From positions 1-6,797 of the forward strand of contig SKRK01000252.1 in the NCBI GenBank assembly GCA_007118525.1: a stretch of DNA of 6,797 nucleotides, given 5' to 3'. The notes below the pieces were generated by a model. That model was not told where the DNA came from. It worked only from the letters and a program-made list of their open reading frames with translations, and made no database searches. Position numbers and translations under genes: made by a program. Numbering within the stretch: position 1 is the stretch's first letter; every line of letters begins with the position of its first letter. Of this stretch, positions 5,245 through 6,797 are shown piece after piece. The stretch comes from Balneolaceae bacterium (GTDB lineage Bacteria > Bacteroidota > Rhodothermia > Balneolales > Balneolaceae).

Positions 5245-6435
5245 ATGAATTTAGACGTGCTAGAAAAATCAACCTCACTCTCTTTTGACTTAACCGAAGA
5301 CCAGGCAATGATCCGCGACATGGTTCGCGATTTTGCCTCCCGCCATATCGCTGAAGGCGTTATTGAGCGAGACAACAGCAAAAAATTTCCACATGATCTG
5401 GTTAAAATGCTGGCTGATCAGGGACTCCTTGGAATTTACCATGAAGAAAAATATGGTGGCGGCGGCTTCGATACGGTCAGTTTTTGTCTGGCCATTGAGG
5501 AGATTGCCCGATGGGATGCTTCTCTTGCACTTACGGTTGCCTCGCATACTTCGCTCGGTAGCGGACACATCGCACATGCAGCAAACCACGAACAGAAATT
5601 GAAATACCTCACTCCCCTTGCAAAAGGTGAGAAACTTGGGGCCTGGTGCCTCACAGAACCGGGGTCAGGAAGCGATGCCTCTGATATGAAGACCACCGCT
5701 GTTAAAGATGGTGACAACTGGGTAATTAATGGAGCCAAAATTTTCATCACCCAAGGTTCAGTGGGTGATACTTATGTTGTTCTGGCCAAAACAGACCCTA
5801 CACTCGGTACAAAAGGAATCAGTGCATTTATTGTGGAACGTACAATGGATGGTGTAAAACCCGGTGAGCCGATGCACAAATTGGGAATGAATTCGTCTGA
5901 TACCACTGAAGTCTATTTTGAAAATGTGAAGGTGCCGGCCGAAAACTTGCTCGGTGAACTTGGCAAAGGCTTTGTAGATACCATGCAGGTACTTGACGGC
6001 GGCCGCATCGGAATCGGTGCCCTATCTGTTGGAATAGCCCGTGGTGCCCTTGAAGAGTCGATGAAATATGCCAAAGAGCGAAAGCAGTTCGGCAAATCGA
6101 TCGGTGACTTTCAGGCCATTGAACACAAGATGGTGAATATGGCAGTAGAGATTGATGCAGCCCGCTTATTGGTACATCGTGCAGCCTGGCTTAAAGACCA
6201 GGGCCGGTCCTACACAAAAGAAGCTTCCATGGCCAAGCTCTTTGCCTCCGAACTCTCGGAAAGAGCCGCGCTTGATGCCATTCAGATTCACGGCGGGTAC
6301 GGCTATACCAAAGAGTACCACGTGGAGCGATTTTTGAGAGACTCCAAATTGATGACGATTGGAGAGGGAACCTCTGAAATTCAGCGCCTCATCCTGGCCC
6401 GTGAAATTAAAAATGAGTTGGGCTATAACAGCTAA
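5245..6435 (+). CDS. Acyl-CoA dehydrogenase (short/branched-chain type)
   Basis: A FAD enzyme that introduces the alpha-beta double bond in acyl-CoA thioesters and hands the electrons to ETF. The 396 residues are the normal length of the tetrameric family. The N-terminal helical domain (about 14-130) includes [16 protein letters not shown] and KYGGGGFD. The beta domain (about 131-235) has the first signature [10 protein letters not shown] (135-144), the flavin segment [11 protein letters not shown] (161-171) and YFENVKVP (224-231). The C-terminal domain shows [17 protein letters not shown] (254-270), [16 protein letters not shown] (275-290), the second signature QIHGGYGY (347-354) and ERFLRD (361-366). 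The catalytic base is E374 in IGEGTSEIQ, the position used by short- and medium-chain enzymes; isovaleryl- and long-chain types place it elsewhere. Chain length cannot be fixed by eye, and butyryl-CoA or 2-methyl-branched substrates are plausible. The nearby etf cluster supplies its electron acceptor. No Shine-Dalgarno is clear. Confidence 0.95.
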   Translation: MNLDVLEKSTSLSFDLTEDQAMIRDMVRDFASRHIAEGVIERDNSKKFPHDLVKMLADQGLLGIYHEEKYGGGGFDTVSFCLAIEEIARWDASLALTVASHTSLGSGHIAHAANHEQKLKYLTPLAKGEKLGAWCLTEPGSGSDASDMKTTAVKDGDNWVINGAKIFITQGSVGDTYVVLAKTDPTLGTKGISAFIVERTMDGVKPGEPMHKLGMNSSDTTEVYFENVKVPAENLLGELGKGFVDTMQVLDGGRIGIGALSVGIARGALEESMKYAKERKQFGKSIGDFQAIEHKMVNMAVEIDAARLLVHRAAWLKDQGRSYTKEASMAKLFASELSERAALDAIQIHGGYGYTKEYHVERFLRDSKLMTIGEGTSEIQRLILAREIKNELGYNS

Positions 6436-6456
6436 TCCAATTCTTGCCTTTAGATT

Positions 6457-6504
6457 TTGCAAACAAAGTCGCATCTCGAAAGGGGTGTGACTTTTGTTTT
6501 GCAA
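6457..6504. terminator. Bidirectional intrinsic terminator with GAAA tetraloop
   Basis: GTCGCATCTC (6468-6477) pairs with GGGGTGTGAC (6482-6491) as ten consecutive pairs, including three G-T wobbles, closed by a GAAA tetraloop (6478-6481). The stem extends outward, with two single-A bulges, from TTGCAAACAAA to the right-hand TTTTGTTTTGCAA. The T-rich right side suits termination of the acyl-CoA dehydrogenase message, and the A-rich left side gives a weaker T-run for the convergent minus-strand gene. It fills most of the 75-nt gap between them. Confidence 0.85.
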
Positions 6505-6510
6505 CAATTT

Positions 6511-6797
6511 CTATCTGAACAGGCTCGCTTCTCCCCCTTCGATTAGCACGACACCCAAATCAGTCAGCTGAACAGAAATATTGCCATCCCCCTGATGGTG
6601 GTGAGAACCAATAAAGTATGTTTCCATCTCAGACAAATGGATCATATAAAATGAGATCTCTCTGTCATATTCAAAGTCTGAGCTCCCATAAGAGGTTGCA
6701 GAAAGAACAAAGATCTCATCATCTACCTGAAACAGATTCGATATCCCTCCTTTTGATGTTGATGAAACACGCCTCGTTGCAGTATCATATTCCATAA
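6511..6797 (-). CDS. Unidentified beta-rich protein, C-terminal part (partial)
   Basis: The minus-strand frame stays open to the right edge and ends at a TAG at 6511-6513, giving at least 95 codons of a C-terminus. The ATG at 6793-6795 is probably an internal Met and not the start, since the frame continues past it. The visible part alternates short hydrophobic strands with polar turns: ISNLFQVDDEIFVLSATSYG, then EISFYMIHLSEMETYFIG, then ISVQLTDLGVVLIEGG. This pattern suits a beta-propeller or similar all-beta fold, but no diagnostic motif is seen. There are no cysteines and no membrane segment here. It is convergent with the acyl-CoA dehydrogenase gene and shares its terminator. Function not recognised. 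Confidence 0.6.
   Translation of the reverse strand, partial: MEYDTATRRVSSTSKGGISNLFQVDDEIFVLSATSYGSSDFEYDREISFYMIHLSEMETYFIGSHHHQGDGNISVQLTDLGVVLIEGGEASLFR

Noticed and set aside
6166..6507. Minus-strand frame of 113 codons across the end of the acyl-CoA dehydrogenase gene
   Set aside because: It overlaps the well-conserved C-terminal domain of the dehydrogenase and would start its 3' part inside the terminator hairpin, so it is a shadow frame.

Overview
The window looks like a chromosomal piece of a Bacteroidota/Balneolota-type (FCB group) heterotroph. The evidence is indirect. Base composition is moderate and AT-leaning. The ATG-started genes lack clear Shine-Dalgarno sequences and have A/T-rich leaders. 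A TAnnTTTG-type -7 box lies upstream of the first etf gene. There is a small lipoprotein with a carboxypeptidase-regulatory-like domain, and the proteins read like those of this lineage. The assignment is an inference from style, not a database match.

Layout: (1) 1-230, minus strand: the N-terminal part of a response-regulator receiver domain, cut by the window edge, apparently starting at TTG. (2) 231-754: a long divergent intergenic region with several short inverted and direct repeats and a candidate promoter. (3) 755-4510, plus strand: a four-gene cluster, etfB - etfA - FixC-like ETF:quinone oxidoreductase - FixX-like ferredoxin. The gap between etfA and the FixC-like gene, and the gap between the FixC-like and FixX-like genes, each hold a large imperfect palindrome built from degenerate 7-nt tandem units. 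(4) 4578-4972, minus strand: a small lipoprotein gene with its own intrinsic terminator. (5) 5245-6435, plus strand: an acyl-CoA dehydrogenase, with a LacI/CcpA-like palindrome just upstream. (6) 6457-6504: a long hairpin terminator with a GAAA tetraloop, probably shared with (7) the 3' end of an unidentified beta-rich protein on the minus strand, running off the right edge.

How the genes fit together: the acyl-CoA dehydrogenase oxidises acyl-CoA and passes electrons to the EtfAB heterodimer. EtfAB passes them to a membrane-associated quinone reductase, which here is split into a flavoprotein (FixC-like) and a separate iron-sulfur protein (FixX-like) instead of the single fused ETF-QO of mitochondria. 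Together they make a short fatty-acid or amino-acid oxidation-to-quinone chain. EtfB lacks the loop I associate with electron-bifurcating FixA, so I favour an ordinary, non-bifurcating catabolic role.

The most unusual content is non-coding: the two heptad-repeat palindromes inside the etf cluster, which look like one class of structured intergenic element with different unit sequences. I see no clear evidence of a new protein-coding system.
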